In this document: positions 45,460 to 56,114 of the stretch, one piece after another
Numbering within the stretch: position 1 is the first letter of the stretch
How the letters are laid out: each line of letters opens with the position of its first letter
From: Sugiyamaella lignohabitans
Lineage: Eukaryota > Ascomycota > Dipodascomycetes > Dipodascales > Trichomonascaceae
NCBI RefSeq assembly: GCF_001640025.1
Contig: NC_031673.1
Coordinates: 992,001-1,056,000 of the forward strand
Reading direction: 5' to 3'
Length of the DNA stretch: 64,000 nt
The notes under the pieces: generated by a model
Told to the model about the DNA's origin: nothing
Databases searched by the model: none
What the model saw: the letters and a program-made list of their open reading frames with translations, nothing else
Position numbers and translations under genes: made by a program

Positions 45460-46506
45460 ATGAGTTTAATTCTGCCCAAGATTCCACTATGGATCGACTG
45501 TGACCCGGGTCACGATGACGCCATTGGCCTGTTACTAGGCTCGGGACTAGATCAGTATCACCTGGTAGGAGTATCGACAGTCCATGGAAATGCATCGTTA
45601 GGAAATACCACATCCAACGCCATTTCCATTCTCACTGCATTCAAAAGACTCGATGTTAACGTATATCCCGGAGCAGAGAAACCGCTAGTTCGCAAATTGA
45701 ATGTGGCAGACTCGATTCATGGTAGATCCGGTTTGGATGGCACTGCATTTCTGCCCATGCCATCATTCGACGCCCAACCCGATCATACGGCCGTAGCAGC
45801 TATGGCCAAAGCCATTGAAACATATCCTGGAACACTAGCAATTGCAGCTCTTGGACCACTAACAAACATAGCTTTATTAGCCATGAACTACCCAGACCTG
45901 TTACCGAGTTTACGGCTGTTATCAATAATGGGAGGAGGTCTTGGACTTGGCAATTGGACCAAGTTCGCCGAGTTTAACATCTGGTGTGACGCCCATGCTG
46001 CCCAGATCGTGTTCTCGGACACCACTTTAATTCCCAAAACCCTACTGGTGCCACTGAATCTGACCCACCAGGCGATAGCCACTGATGAAATACTAGAACA
46101 GATACAGAAGAGCCGGCAGCTGGACCGACGCTCGGTGCTGCGACAGATGCTCTATGAGCTCATGATATACTTCGCAGGAACCTATAAAAAGAAGTTTGGA
46201 TTCAAAAACGGGCCACCCGTGCACGACGCAGTAGCAGTAGCGGCCATTCTGCCATTCTACAGCGACAACTCCACCGAACGCAGCGAGCACTCCAACGACC
46301 CGCCAGCAGCAGATCTCGACCTGCGATTTGCCCGATACCAAGTCCACGTCGTCGAAGAAGGGCCCCAAGAGGGTATGCTCGTTTTCGAGCCCGACTCGGA
46401 CAACGGCATCATGATCGCCCAGGAAATGAACTTCACCGAGTTCTGGCGACTTGTGCTCGACGCCGTCGACAATGTCGAGAGCTCGACGTCTCTCCTCGTC
46501 TCGTAA
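45460..46506 (+). CDS. URH1: Uridine (inosine-uridine) nucleoside hydrolase
   Basis: The 348-residue protein belongs to the IU-nucleoside hydrolase family, which cleaves the N-glycosidic bond of ribonucleosides to base plus ribose in salvage. The calcium-binding signature is DCDPGHDDAIGLLL at residues 14-27. Other family blocks are VSTVHGNASLGNTTSNA, VYPGAEKPL, IHGRSGLDG, ALGPLTNIALL, IMGGGLGLGNWTKFAEFNIWCDAHAA and PPVHDAVAVA, which includes the conserved HDA triplet. Length matches yeast Urh1 (340). A single exon starts at MSLILPKIPLWIDCDPG. It is convergent with MED15, with about 310 bp between stop codons that is filled mostly by repeat arms. Confidence 0.93.
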   Translation: MSLILPKIPLWIDCDPGHDDAIGLLLGSGLDQYHLVGVSTVHGNASLGNTTSNAISILTAFKRLDVNVYPGAEKPLVRKLNVADSIHGRSGLDGTAFLPMPSFDAQPDHTAVAAMAKAIETYPGTLAIAALGPLTNIALLAMNYPDLLPSLRLLSIMGGGLGLGNWTKFAEFNIWCDAHAAQIVFSDTTLIPKTLLVPLNLTHQAIATDEILEQIQKSRQLDRRSVLRQMLYELMIYFAGTYKKKFGFKNGPPVHDAVAVAAILPFYSDNSTERSEHSNDPPAADLDLRFARYQVHVVEEGPQEGMLVFEPDSDNGIMIAQEMNFTEFWRLVLDAVDNVESSTSLLVS

Positions 46507-46554
46507 CATCCACCCTGCATTAATCTATTGTTTATTATTTTTCTTCTTCCCGTG

Positions 46555-46761
46555 TGCCTCCGGCGGCTGGGGCTCCGCCCCAGACCCTGGTTGCTCCTGC
46601 TTCGCAGGAGTTTCCCCCTCCCTCTGCCTCCGGCGGCTGGGGCGCTCCCCCAGACCCCGTAGCTCCTGCTTCGCAAGAGGTTCCCGGCACCCTCGACGCC
46701 CGACTCGAGCGTAGCGAGAGGAGCCACGGGGTCTGGGGCAGCGCCCCAGCCGCCGGAGGCA
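46555..46761. repeat. Extra left arm plus full double-hairpin element (L-L-R)
   Basis: A solo B-type left arm (46555-46610) is followed after 14 bp by a full element (46625-46761) with a B-type left arm (one base changed, GCAAGAG) and an A-type right arm. The outer stem of the second arm is altered (CTGGGGCGCTCCCCCAG). The array fills the space between the convergent URH1 and MED15 genes and mirrors the L-R-R array at 18380-18593. Confidence 0.92.
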
Positions 46762-46814
46762 CGACACAGACAAAAAATTACATAACGTCGTTAAATTATA
46801 CTAGTAAAACATTA

Positions 46815-48489
46815 TCACGTAGAAACAGTCCAGAACTCTTTTCGCAGAGTGGCGTCGTCTTTGCCGAGGGAGAGCAGCGCGTCGTCGTAGTCCCAGATGT
46901 TGACACCCGAGAGGTCGTCCCAGCCGTCGAATTTCAGCTGCTTGCCGTCGTCGAGACCGTCGATGGGCAGTACAACCGGCTCTTTCTCGTCGACGGCAGT
47001 GGCATCGATGGATGAGACTGAATCTCCCGAGGTGTGGCTCGAGTCGGACGACGATGTCGTAGCGGTGGTGTTATTATTATTGTCTTCTTTGGGACTCGCT
47101 AGGAACGGCATGTCGCCTATTTTAACCGCTTCAATAGACTGAAATGCCGTCCGGATGGCCACCGCTTGCACATTACCTGTCCATGCTGGTGCCAAACCTG
47201 TGTTGGGCGAACTGGATGTCTTGAGAGTACCACTTTCGCTGCTGCCAGTCAGGTGGTCATTAGTAGACCCTGGCTTGATAGTACTACCACCAGTAAGCCC
47301 AGACCCTCCAGCAACTGCTCCAGGTGTTTTGGCAGCTGAAAATGGCAGCGGTGTTCGTAAAAGTGCGTTGGGAGTCACTCCACCACCAGCTCCTCCAGAT
47401 GGCCCAGATGTCGATGTTCGGCCAAGATAGGTTGGCAACTTTTTCATCTCATTAGAACCAGGTCCATTATTAGGTCCCGTAGCAGAAACACCAGTACCAG
47501 AAGGTGTGGTACCACCGTTTTGACTCTTGGAAATGCCATTCACAACATCTTCTTCGGGAATATCGAGAACTTCGCCAAGAGATGTCAGGAAATATGCCAC
47601 AGGATCCGAATCAGCAAGCTCTTTCTTCTTTTGCATGGCTTTAAGTGCATTCTTCTGCTGAGGTGTCAAACTATTAGGATCTAGTTTCTCCTTTTTCAGT
47701 GATGGTTCACCAGTTGATGATGACCGTCCTCGAGGAAGACTAGCTGGTGATAGTTTGGGCGTGTTTCCACTCTTGACCTCTTCTGGTGACAGAGCAGTTG
47801 TTTGTGAACTGCCGGGTGGTAGCTTTCTCTTCCGACCTGGTCCAGGTAGTTTGAGTTGGTCTTGAGTAAGACCAGGTTTAACATAAGCAGGAACGCCAGA
47901 TGGGGTATGAACAGCCCCAGGAGCTTGATAATTGCCAGCATTGGCACCAGCAACAGCAGCACCTGGTCCAGTGGGTCCCATCGTCGTTGTGACTGGGGCA
48001 CCCGTGGTAGCTGCTGTAGCAGTAGATGCTTGCTTCTTTCTAGCTGCTGCTGCAAGTTCCTTTTTGGTCATTTGTGGTGACTGATTAACTGGTTGGTTCA
48101 CGAATGAATGCTGTTGTTGTTGTTGTTGCTGGAGTTGTGGCTGTAGATGCTGTTGCTGCTGCAAACCGGCTGGACCAAGGTTGTTCTGTTGGTTCATAAG
48201 ATTACCTTGAGCAAACTGGTTAACATCAACAGACTGCTGTGGAAGTTGCTGCTGGAGATTTGCGTTCATAGAACCACCAAAGTTCTGAGCAACAAACATT
48301 TGTTGTGGATCCATTGAATTGGCTGCTGCACTTGCGTTGGCTTGTCCAGGAATCTGGTTCATAAGACCACCTGCGCCAGCACCACCAGCACCTGCACCTG
48401 GAGCTTGCACTTGACCAGGCAATTGAGTACCAATTTGCCCTGGAATAAGCCCTTTCTGAAGTTGCTGTTGTTGTTGCTGATGCTGCTGT

Positions 48490-48521
<32 letters not shown>

Positions 48522-51500
48522 TTGTTGTTGTTGCTGCTGCTGTTGCTGCTGTCGTTGAGCCAGTCCTTGCTGTCTTTGAGGGTTCTGTAAATTGTCACGA
48601 ACAAAGAAAAAGTATCGGTTAATTTCGAGTTTGGTCTTTTCCAGAATCTGTGGACTCGTCATGTAGATACCCTTTTGTAACGCTTCCATCTGCTCTTTAT
48701 ACATAAACTTGAGTTGAATCAGCCTTCTCGTGGCATTCTCGTTCTTGGTTATGAAATAGAACAGTGGCACCAACTGGTCAATCTTCTGGTACATATGAAT
48801 CATAAGTTTAATCTGCTCAGCTACTTGGCGTTTCTCTTCAGCAGACAATGTGTCAGTGAAATTCTGTAGTCGAATGGGAATATTAGCTGCTTCTTCAAAA
48901 ATCTGTCGCAGTTTCATTCGGTCGGCATCTCGCTGTTGAGGCATTTGCGCTCGTTGTTGAGGTGCTCCCGTAGCACCACCTGCTACCGCCAATCCAGGTG
49001 CGACTCCTGGACCAAGAACTGGAGCAGGTGCATTGGGTACTACAGTTCCAGCTACACCAGTAGCACCTCCTGCATTATTACCCACTCCAGCAGCACCACC
49101 AGAAAAGTCCAGTTGATTTTGAAACAACTGTTGTTGATGTTGCTGTGGAGACATTTGAGTCATCTGAGGAGATACCTGTGGTCGATTGAAATTGGCATTA
49201 TTAGGATCCCATTGTTGAAACTGGTTACCAGCACCAGTTGCACCAGATCCTGCAACAGAGCCCACAGAGCCGCCTGGACCACTGCTGGTAGCAGCACCTG
49301 CAGCCTTTGGAAGGTTAGCAAACATTTGATTAGGAGATTGTTGGGCATTAATCATTGCTGGTTTAGCAGCATTAGTCACATTTGACGCGACCGAGTTCTT
49401 AGCTCTAGCAGCTCTTGCTTGGGCTTGAGCAGCCAAAAAGTACTGCTGTTGCTGAAGAGATGGCTGTTGTTGCTGGGCTTGTTGCTGTTGCTGTTGTTGA
49501 CCCTGATTCTGTTGTGGTTGAGTTTGTAGAAGTTGTTGCTGTTGTAATTCAGTCTTGCGAAGCTGGGCTTGATTAGCTGCTACTGCAGCAGCATTAGCAG
49601 GATTTTGCATTCCCAACGTCTGAGAACTGGGCTGTCCTGGATAATTGCGGTTTAATTGTCCCAACTGGCTCATCATAGCATCTGCTGTAGACAACTGTTG
49701 ATTTGCACCAAGTCCCATTTGACCACCAGCACCGGCTGCTGCAGGGTTTCCATTAGCCGCAGTGGCTCCAAGACCAGTACCACTAGGAACTCCCGTGGTC
49801 GTGGCACCAGGAATCTGTCTCTGTCCCGCTGGACCAGCACCAGCACCTCCATTAGCAGCAGCAGCTTGTGCCTGTAATTGCTTGTTCTTGACATGAATCA
49901 GCCATTTCTGATGCATTCCATGAACATATCGAATCTCGGGCATGATACTCTTTGGCAATTGTCCATTCCGTAGCAGTTCTGTAATCTGTAACCAAGTATT
50001 GACATTTGGAGGCAACCCAGGAATCCGATTTAAGAGAGCTTGTGGGATTTCAGCAGTTTTCATGGCATTGGGTCCTAGAATAGCAGCTGCATTCACAGCA
50101 TTAGGAGGAGCTCCTGTATTTGGTGCAACTCCAGTAGCAGCACCACCACCACCGTTAACTCCTAAACCCGCCCCAGGAATTCCAGCACCAGCACTAGCAG
50201 CTCCAGCGATATTTTGCTGAGTCATTGGGTTCACAGTCTGACCATTGCCAATATTTACCTGTGGAGATCTATTGAGATTCTGATTCTGTTGAGCTTGAGC
50301 TTGAGCTTGAGCTTGAGCCTGGGCTTGCTGCTGTTGTTGTTGCTGCTGTCTTTGCATCGCCAGAAACTGAAACTGCTGTTCTCGAGTCATGGCTAATGGA
50401 TTAGCACCAGGACCTGTGGTAGTTGGTAATTGACCCTGATTCTGGTTCTGGGGCACTTGACCTTGTACCTGACCTGGACCTCCACCATTAGCTCCTCGCA
50501 AAGTCTGATACATATTCTGAAGCTGCTGTTGTTGTTGAGGCTGTTGCTGCTGCTGACCTTGACCCTGTTGCTGCTGTTGTTGCTGTTGTTGTTGCTGCTG
50601 TTGATTATACTGCTGTTGCTGGCGGAAAAACTGCTGCTGTTGCTGCTGAGTCCGCTGAGCAGCTGCTGAGTTGACATTGGCTCCGCTATTAAGCGCATTC
50701 TGAACCTGTCCCTGCAGTTTGTGCTGTTGAAACTGTCCATTTTTCTGCTGCTGTTGTTGCTGAAACTGTTGTTGAAGCTGCTGTGCCGTCGGGTTCTGAC
50801 CCTGGTTCTGACCCTGATTCTGCTGTTGCTGCTGCTGCTGCTGTTGTTGTTGCTGTTGTTGCTGAATAAACTGTTTAAAAGCAGCCTGCATTTGCGGAGT
50901 CATTTCCATGCCCGTAGCACCGGCACCAGCACCTCCACCAGCGGTAGCAGCAGCATTCCGCATCATCTGAATATTGAAATTATTAGTATCGTTCGCACCA
51001 GCACCAGCATTCGCGCCAGCACCACCGGCCCCGCTCATAAACTGGCTACTCGCGGCACCCTGGTTCGGCAGCATCCCCAGCAGCCCACTCGGGTCCATCT
51101 GGCTCTGGTTCGGCTGTTGCTGCTGTTGCTGCTGCTGTTGTTGTTGCTGTTGCTGCTGCTGCTGTTGTTTCTGTGAAGCACCCTTAATCATCAGGATCTT
51201 GTGTCGGCACTTGTTCAGGTAATCGACCTACGAACTGTTAGTGATAGGTTCTGAGGGGTCGGGACATGCCTCCGGCGGCTGGGGCTGCGCCCCAGACCCC
51301 GCTGCTCCTCTCGCTACGCTCGAGTCGGGCTTCGAGGGGCCCGCGAGCTAGTTGACCTACCTTTGTCTGCGACTGCTGGAATATCGTGTTCTCGAAGTTC
51401 TTGGCCATTTCGACCATCTTGTCCTGTGGATACTCGGGATCGAGCTCGCGTATCACCGTCACCCTGCACTCAGTTAGTACCTTCACCACCACCCCAAAAA

Positions 51501-51804
51501 ACCCCACAGGGGACCCCCAACGCCCGACTCGAGCGCAGCGAGAGGAGCAGCGGGGTCTGGGGCGGAGCCCCAGCCGCCGGAGGCATACCCCCTACCACCG
51601 TACTTACAGCATGTAAATGAGCTGCTTTCGCTCGTCCGAGGTGACTTTGTCCCGCTGCTGCCAGTTCTGGTTGGTAGCAGCGACGCCAGGGACCATACCG
51701 GGCTGGGTGGTGTTAGACGACTGGCCCGGGGCTTGGGCCTGGCCTTGGTTGTTGCCAGCGCCAGCCATGCCGTTGAATGTCATGCCGGTTCGGTTGAAGT
51801 CCAT
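46815..51804 (-). CDS. MED15: Mediator tail subunit GAL11/MED15, poly-Q rich, 3 exons
   Basis: Exons are 51804-51608, 51463-51361 and 51227-46815, giving 1570 residues. Intron 1 (144 nt) has GTAAGT, TACTAAC and CAG; intron 2 (133 nt) has GTAGGT, CACTAAC and TAG. The joins read LIYML-VTVIRELDPEY and QQSQTK-VDYLNKCRHKI, which together form the N-terminal KIX-like activator-binding domain (about residues 45-105, with DERKQLIYML, KMVEMAKNFENTIF and YLNKCRHKI). Many long Gln tracts mixed with Ala/Gly/Asn-rich stretches follow, then a helical block (QIFEEAANIPIRLQNFTDTL, MIHMYQKIDQLVPLFYFI), and a less biased C-terminal part ending in an acidic region. Med15 sits in the Mediator tail and binds activators such as Gcn4 and Gal4 in the nucleus. 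Both introns carry repeat arms. Confidence 0.9.
51267..51327. repeat. Repeat arm inside MED15 intron 2
   Basis: An A-type left arm on the plus strand (a right arm in the mRNA sense), with outer loop TGC and linker variant CCCCGCTGCTCC. It is complementary at 59 of 61 positions to the arm in intron 1. Confidence 0.92.
51525..51585. repeat. Repeat arm inside MED15 intron 1
   Basis: An A-type right arm on the plus strand, the inverted partner of 51267-51327 and sharing its rare linker (GGAGCAGCGGGG). Between the two arms lies 197 bp that includes all of exon 2. Confidence 0.92.
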
Positions 51805-53151
51805 GTTGTGAAGCTGTCGTGAGTTCCGCGAGTGACCAGATCAGAGAGTGTGCCAAAAAGGATTCGATTCGTTCGCTGTGGACTAAATTTCCACTCCAAA
51901 TATCAACGAAATATCAACAGAATATCGACAGTCAGTCGTCTATTGACGGAGCTGAGTACCAGTTGCGAAACTGCTGACTATCGGGCTGACTGGTCAGGTG
52001 TTGTGACGTGAATCAGGCGGGCTGCTAGAGTTTGTTAGTCCAAATGACCCAAAACTACAAAAAGCCAATAATGATTGAGATAACTCGTTTCATAAATGTA
52101 ATAAAGCTAACAGAAAGACACGATGGTTGCTGGAGATAGGTCGTCAGATGTACATAAACCAGTCATGTATCAGTAATAGAAGCAGCAGCAGCATGGAGAA
52201 GCTACTCCAGGCCATTATCTCCGTTGAACCAGGTGAAGTAAGTCCCAGACGAAATGAATTAGCACTTACAATAACAGAATGGTAAAAATAAACGAGTTTG
52301 TTGAGAGAAATATAGAACACAAACTGTGCTTACCAAAAGACCAGAAACAGTTGCTGCTTAGATAAATTTCACGGGCTCGGCAAGTTTTGTTGTTTACTGC
52401 GAGAGGGTTATGCTCGGGGTGTAAAAGGCACCTGGTTCCTGCTCAGATCCAACTGGCCAATTTGTACGGACGGGGCTCCAGTATGGCGGGGATGTCCAGA
52501 GGCACCAAATCCGATAACAAAACCGACGAAAAATCAAGCAATCCACTCAAGAAACAAGTAACGGGAAAAAAAATGTCAAACTGGCTTTGAAAGAAAGTAC
52601 AAATGCGTGTGCGTGTGTGATGTTCGTCAACTGACGCTACCCTACTAGTACATCTGGAGCTGCTCCTGCTGCTGCTGCTGGTGCTGCTGGTTCTGGTGCT
52701 GCCGCTGCTGATTCTGGCTGATGCCGCTGGGACAGTTGCTGCTGCTGTTGGCCGATGGGGATGCTGCTGCTGGTGCCGCTGCTGATGCCGCTGGGATTCA
52801 GGCTGCCTGCCGGCTGGTGCTGCTAGGCTGGTGCTGGGGCCGCTAAGCTAAACCAGCTGGCCTGCTGCTGCCGGTCGCTGGAAACGGGTGGTACCAGAAC
52901 GGTTGGCCTGCTGCTGCTGTTGCCGCTACTACTGCTTCTGTCCCGGTCACCCTACCCTGGTCGTCCGGTGTGCAGGATATTATATGTAGATACTGTAAGC
53001 AGATATCCCATCTAACGCACGGCGCTGGAACAAGCCGATTCTCTGTCGAGCATCGAAGCATCACCATCTGCTCACCTGCACCCCCCGGCCGGTCACCAGG
53101 GGGTCGAACCCCGTCCTCACCGGCTGGGGGGCCACTTGGGCCGGGGGGTGC

Positions 53152-53292
53152 TGCCTCCGGCGGCTGGGGCTCCGCCCCAGACCCGGGTTGCTCCTGCTTC
53201 GCAGGAGTTTTTTGTGGTTTTCCCGACTCAACGACTCGAGCGAAGCGAGAGGAGCCACGGGGTCTGGGGCAGAGCCCCAGCCGCCGGAGGCA
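53152..53292. repeat. Full double-hairpin element, 141 bp
   Basis: B-type left arm (linker ACCCGGG), A-type right arm, spacer about 24 bp. It is bordered by a G-run on the left and a long C-run on the right, so the inverted symmetry extends loosely beyond the arms. Confidence 0.92.
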
Positions 53293-53590
53293 GCCCCCCC
53301 CCTCCCCCCGCCGGGCGGTTGGGACTAATGCATCTGCATGGACGCCGTAACTCTTAATAATATCTTATTATATGCCAGATTATTGAGGCCTTGCCTCTTT
53401 TGAATGGCCGATAGACAGATGGCCCGCAGACAGCCCATCCCTGCCGTTCTGGGATTTATACTTTCAGGCTGGTGCCTGTCTGCCCACTGGGCCATCTGGC
53501 GGACTGCCAGTGGTCCCTGCTTGCCCACTCGCTCACCTTCTCACTCTCTCTTCCTCCCAGATCCCCAATTTTCATACCAAACCCCTCGCC

Positions 53591-53645
53591 GCTCCGCGAA
53601 GCGGAGCACAACGGGGTCTGGGGCAGCGCCCCAGCCGCCGGAGGC
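53591..53645. repeat. Solo right arm, C-type
   Basis: Inner hairpin GCTCCGC-GAA-GCGGAGC, linker, outer hairpin with loop AGC, end GGAGGCA, followed by a C-rich tract. It is nearly the same as the arm in the CUS2-like intron. Confidence 0.9.
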
Positions 53646-56114
53646 ACACCCCCATCCCCCTAACAGTCACCAGAAAAAGATGGAGCAGGGGGACATGGGG
53701 GTAGTGCATATGCGATGACCGTTACTGGTCTGTTTACTCTGGTGTACCCCCACGATATTGTGGGGTTTTATGGCGGCTCGGTCGGACTTGGCTCTCGAAT
53801 TTGTTCGCGTTTTTTGCACTTGTTCTGCTCCGTGCCAAGTGGTGTTGGTATTACTTAGCTCTTGTATGACCAGCAGGCAGCAGCTACTAGTCTGGTTCGT
53901 CGATCTATGTCAAATAACCTAATTTTAGTTTGACCCTGCTATTAAATTAACTTTACTGATATGCTTCCTGCCGCTCACGCTGCTTCCTATTTGGTCTACC
54001 GAGCACAGCATTAATCCTCTGGCCTGTCTCTCTTTTCATCTGCTTATTGTGTAATGTACAGTCACTATCTGCAGGCATCGCCTCTCTCGTCTCGTAGTTT
54101 CATGTTACGAATCTGGTTTTAAAGACAGGGAGCGGGGTTCTCTTGGGGGATTTTGTGCTGTGTGGTTTCGGCTGGCCTTTCTCATGTTGATAGTTTATTT
54201 CTCTTCCCCTATTACTACTGGAAGCTAGTTTATTTGTTTATAGTTCCCGAGTGTGTCACGCTTGTTTAGAGCACTTCTGCAGGCGGTGCCGATCTCGACA
54301 ATGATGAATCTGGCCCCATATTCAGGATTCTGGACTCGCCATTCTGGATTCTGGATTTTTTTTATTTTGAGATGCGATCTTCGAATTCCTTGGTGTAATG
54401 GTTTGTCACTACTTCATCGTAGGCCAATTGAGGAAAGAGTCGGCTTGGACAACGTCTGTCCCAAGTCAGCTGAAGCAGCAGCGCAGCAGCAGCAGCAGCA
54501 GCAGCGTATGTTGTCCGCCATCAACAGAGTCAAAAAAACGGTTTAGACTTGGCCTATAATTTGTTTTATCACGACTGATAATCTTTAAAACGACCTGATC
54601 TAATCGCATCAATCTTTTTGCCAGGTTAGTTTCTGTTATAACCCGTTGTCAACGCCTGGCCAACGCCTGCCTGTCTTGGTCGACTTTTTTCTCCATGTAC
54701 TGATATTCCACTGAACTCCCACCTCTGGTTAGACCCGTGCCCTTATCATACATGGTACAAGAGATTTGCTGATCTCTTCAGCACTGCTCTTACTGCAAAC
54801 GGCACATATCTGCGTTGCATAAAGATCGACTATGATCGATCTTCCCGGCCTATCTTTTTGTGTCCTTTGAAACGCACGCAAGAAATGAATCAAATATACC
54901 GAAATTTTTACCATTTGCCGAACCGTGGTAACTGACTATGAGTCTTCTTTGTTTTTTCTCATAACTTGCGTAATTGATTGTCTATATGTACATGTATCCA
55001 TATTTAGAGTCATTTTTAGTTTGGTTCTCCGCTAGTATCTACCTTCATAATGACAGGTACTTGGCTTTGAGCACTGTTACTACCTAATCTATCTATTTAA
55101 TTTTTATTTTAGTTACTCCGCTCAGATATATGTAACCTACCACACGATATTTTAATAAATTTCAATACATCTATTGCTCAAACTAGGCAATGTTTCACTT
55201 CAACGTAAGACTATCCATTTGATTCAAAAGTGCCCGTCCAAAATAAGCCACTTAGGCTCTACCTGCCATTCTACTAAAATTTATTAGCGCCGAGATGATT
55301 CCATACCAACTCTAGACACCATCTAAGAAACCTAATTATTTCTACCAAAAATCTTAAACCAATCTGTTTGAACAATCAAACCCATTTTAGGAAGCTTAAC
55401 ATAGGGTGTAGAGTTTCAATTGAAGTGAAATATCGGCATGTTTCAAACTGAAGTTGACCGAGAAACCAACTCAAATAATTTTATTCAAATAGTATCATGT
55501 CACTAGTCCTAGCCCATTCTAAAGAACGATATTTGCTGTTCATTTCCCAACTTGTAGCTTCGTTATAAATGCCCTCAACATTTAATATCCTAGTCTCTGT
55601 TCGATAACAATTCGTCTTAACCAAACAAATACCGCAACTATTTCTGTGGTTTATTTGATTTTATTCTTTTCTGATCCGCCTGAACGGTTGGTTATTGGAG
55701 TTCTACCTTGGGAGTCTCAGGCTCGATACGGATATCAAATTGACCTGTACAGGTTAACTAATGTTACTTGTCTTTCTTTACTGCAGATAGTTAATAAAGT
55801 TAGCTGGGACCATCCATGTCTGCCTACCTGATTTAAGTGGTCTAGAACCCAATCGCCAACACCTGATAATCTGATAATCAATTACCCAACGGCGCCCAGA
55901 TACAACTGTGCCAATGTCACTGCGCACAGTATAGTCTCACAGGATAACAACCAAGTATTCACCATCATACAAAATTTTAATTTTGAAAGTGCGGCCCCTA
56001 AAGTTAACTGCTAACTCTAACAGCTAGTAACCTATCGTGTGATGTGATCTATTCTATTATACTATAAATGAGTGATACATGCCCTTGAATAAATTAAGTA
56101 ATGCGGAGTGGTTA

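Larger units (their letters stand above)
51805..56114. other. Gene-less stretch of 4.3 kb
   Basis: No supported gene. It holds the MED15 upstream region, a CTG/GCTGCT-rich low-complexity zone at about 52660-52940, two repeat copies (53152-53292, 53591-53645), a short CAG run at 54470-54505, and A/T-rich DNA past 54900. A short open frame with a Gln run (ending 54546) lacks a sensible start and family. Confidence 0.5.

Noticed and set aside
53095..53112. A tRNA B-box-like sequence on the minus strand (GGTTCGACCCC)
   Set aside because: The flanking sequence does not fold into an acceptor stem, D-arm and anticodon arm; it is G/C-rich DNA next to a repeat element.
54253..54546. A 97-codon frame with a Gln run
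   Set aside because: The start is not an ATG, the Gln run comes from a simple CAG repeat, and no family features are visible.
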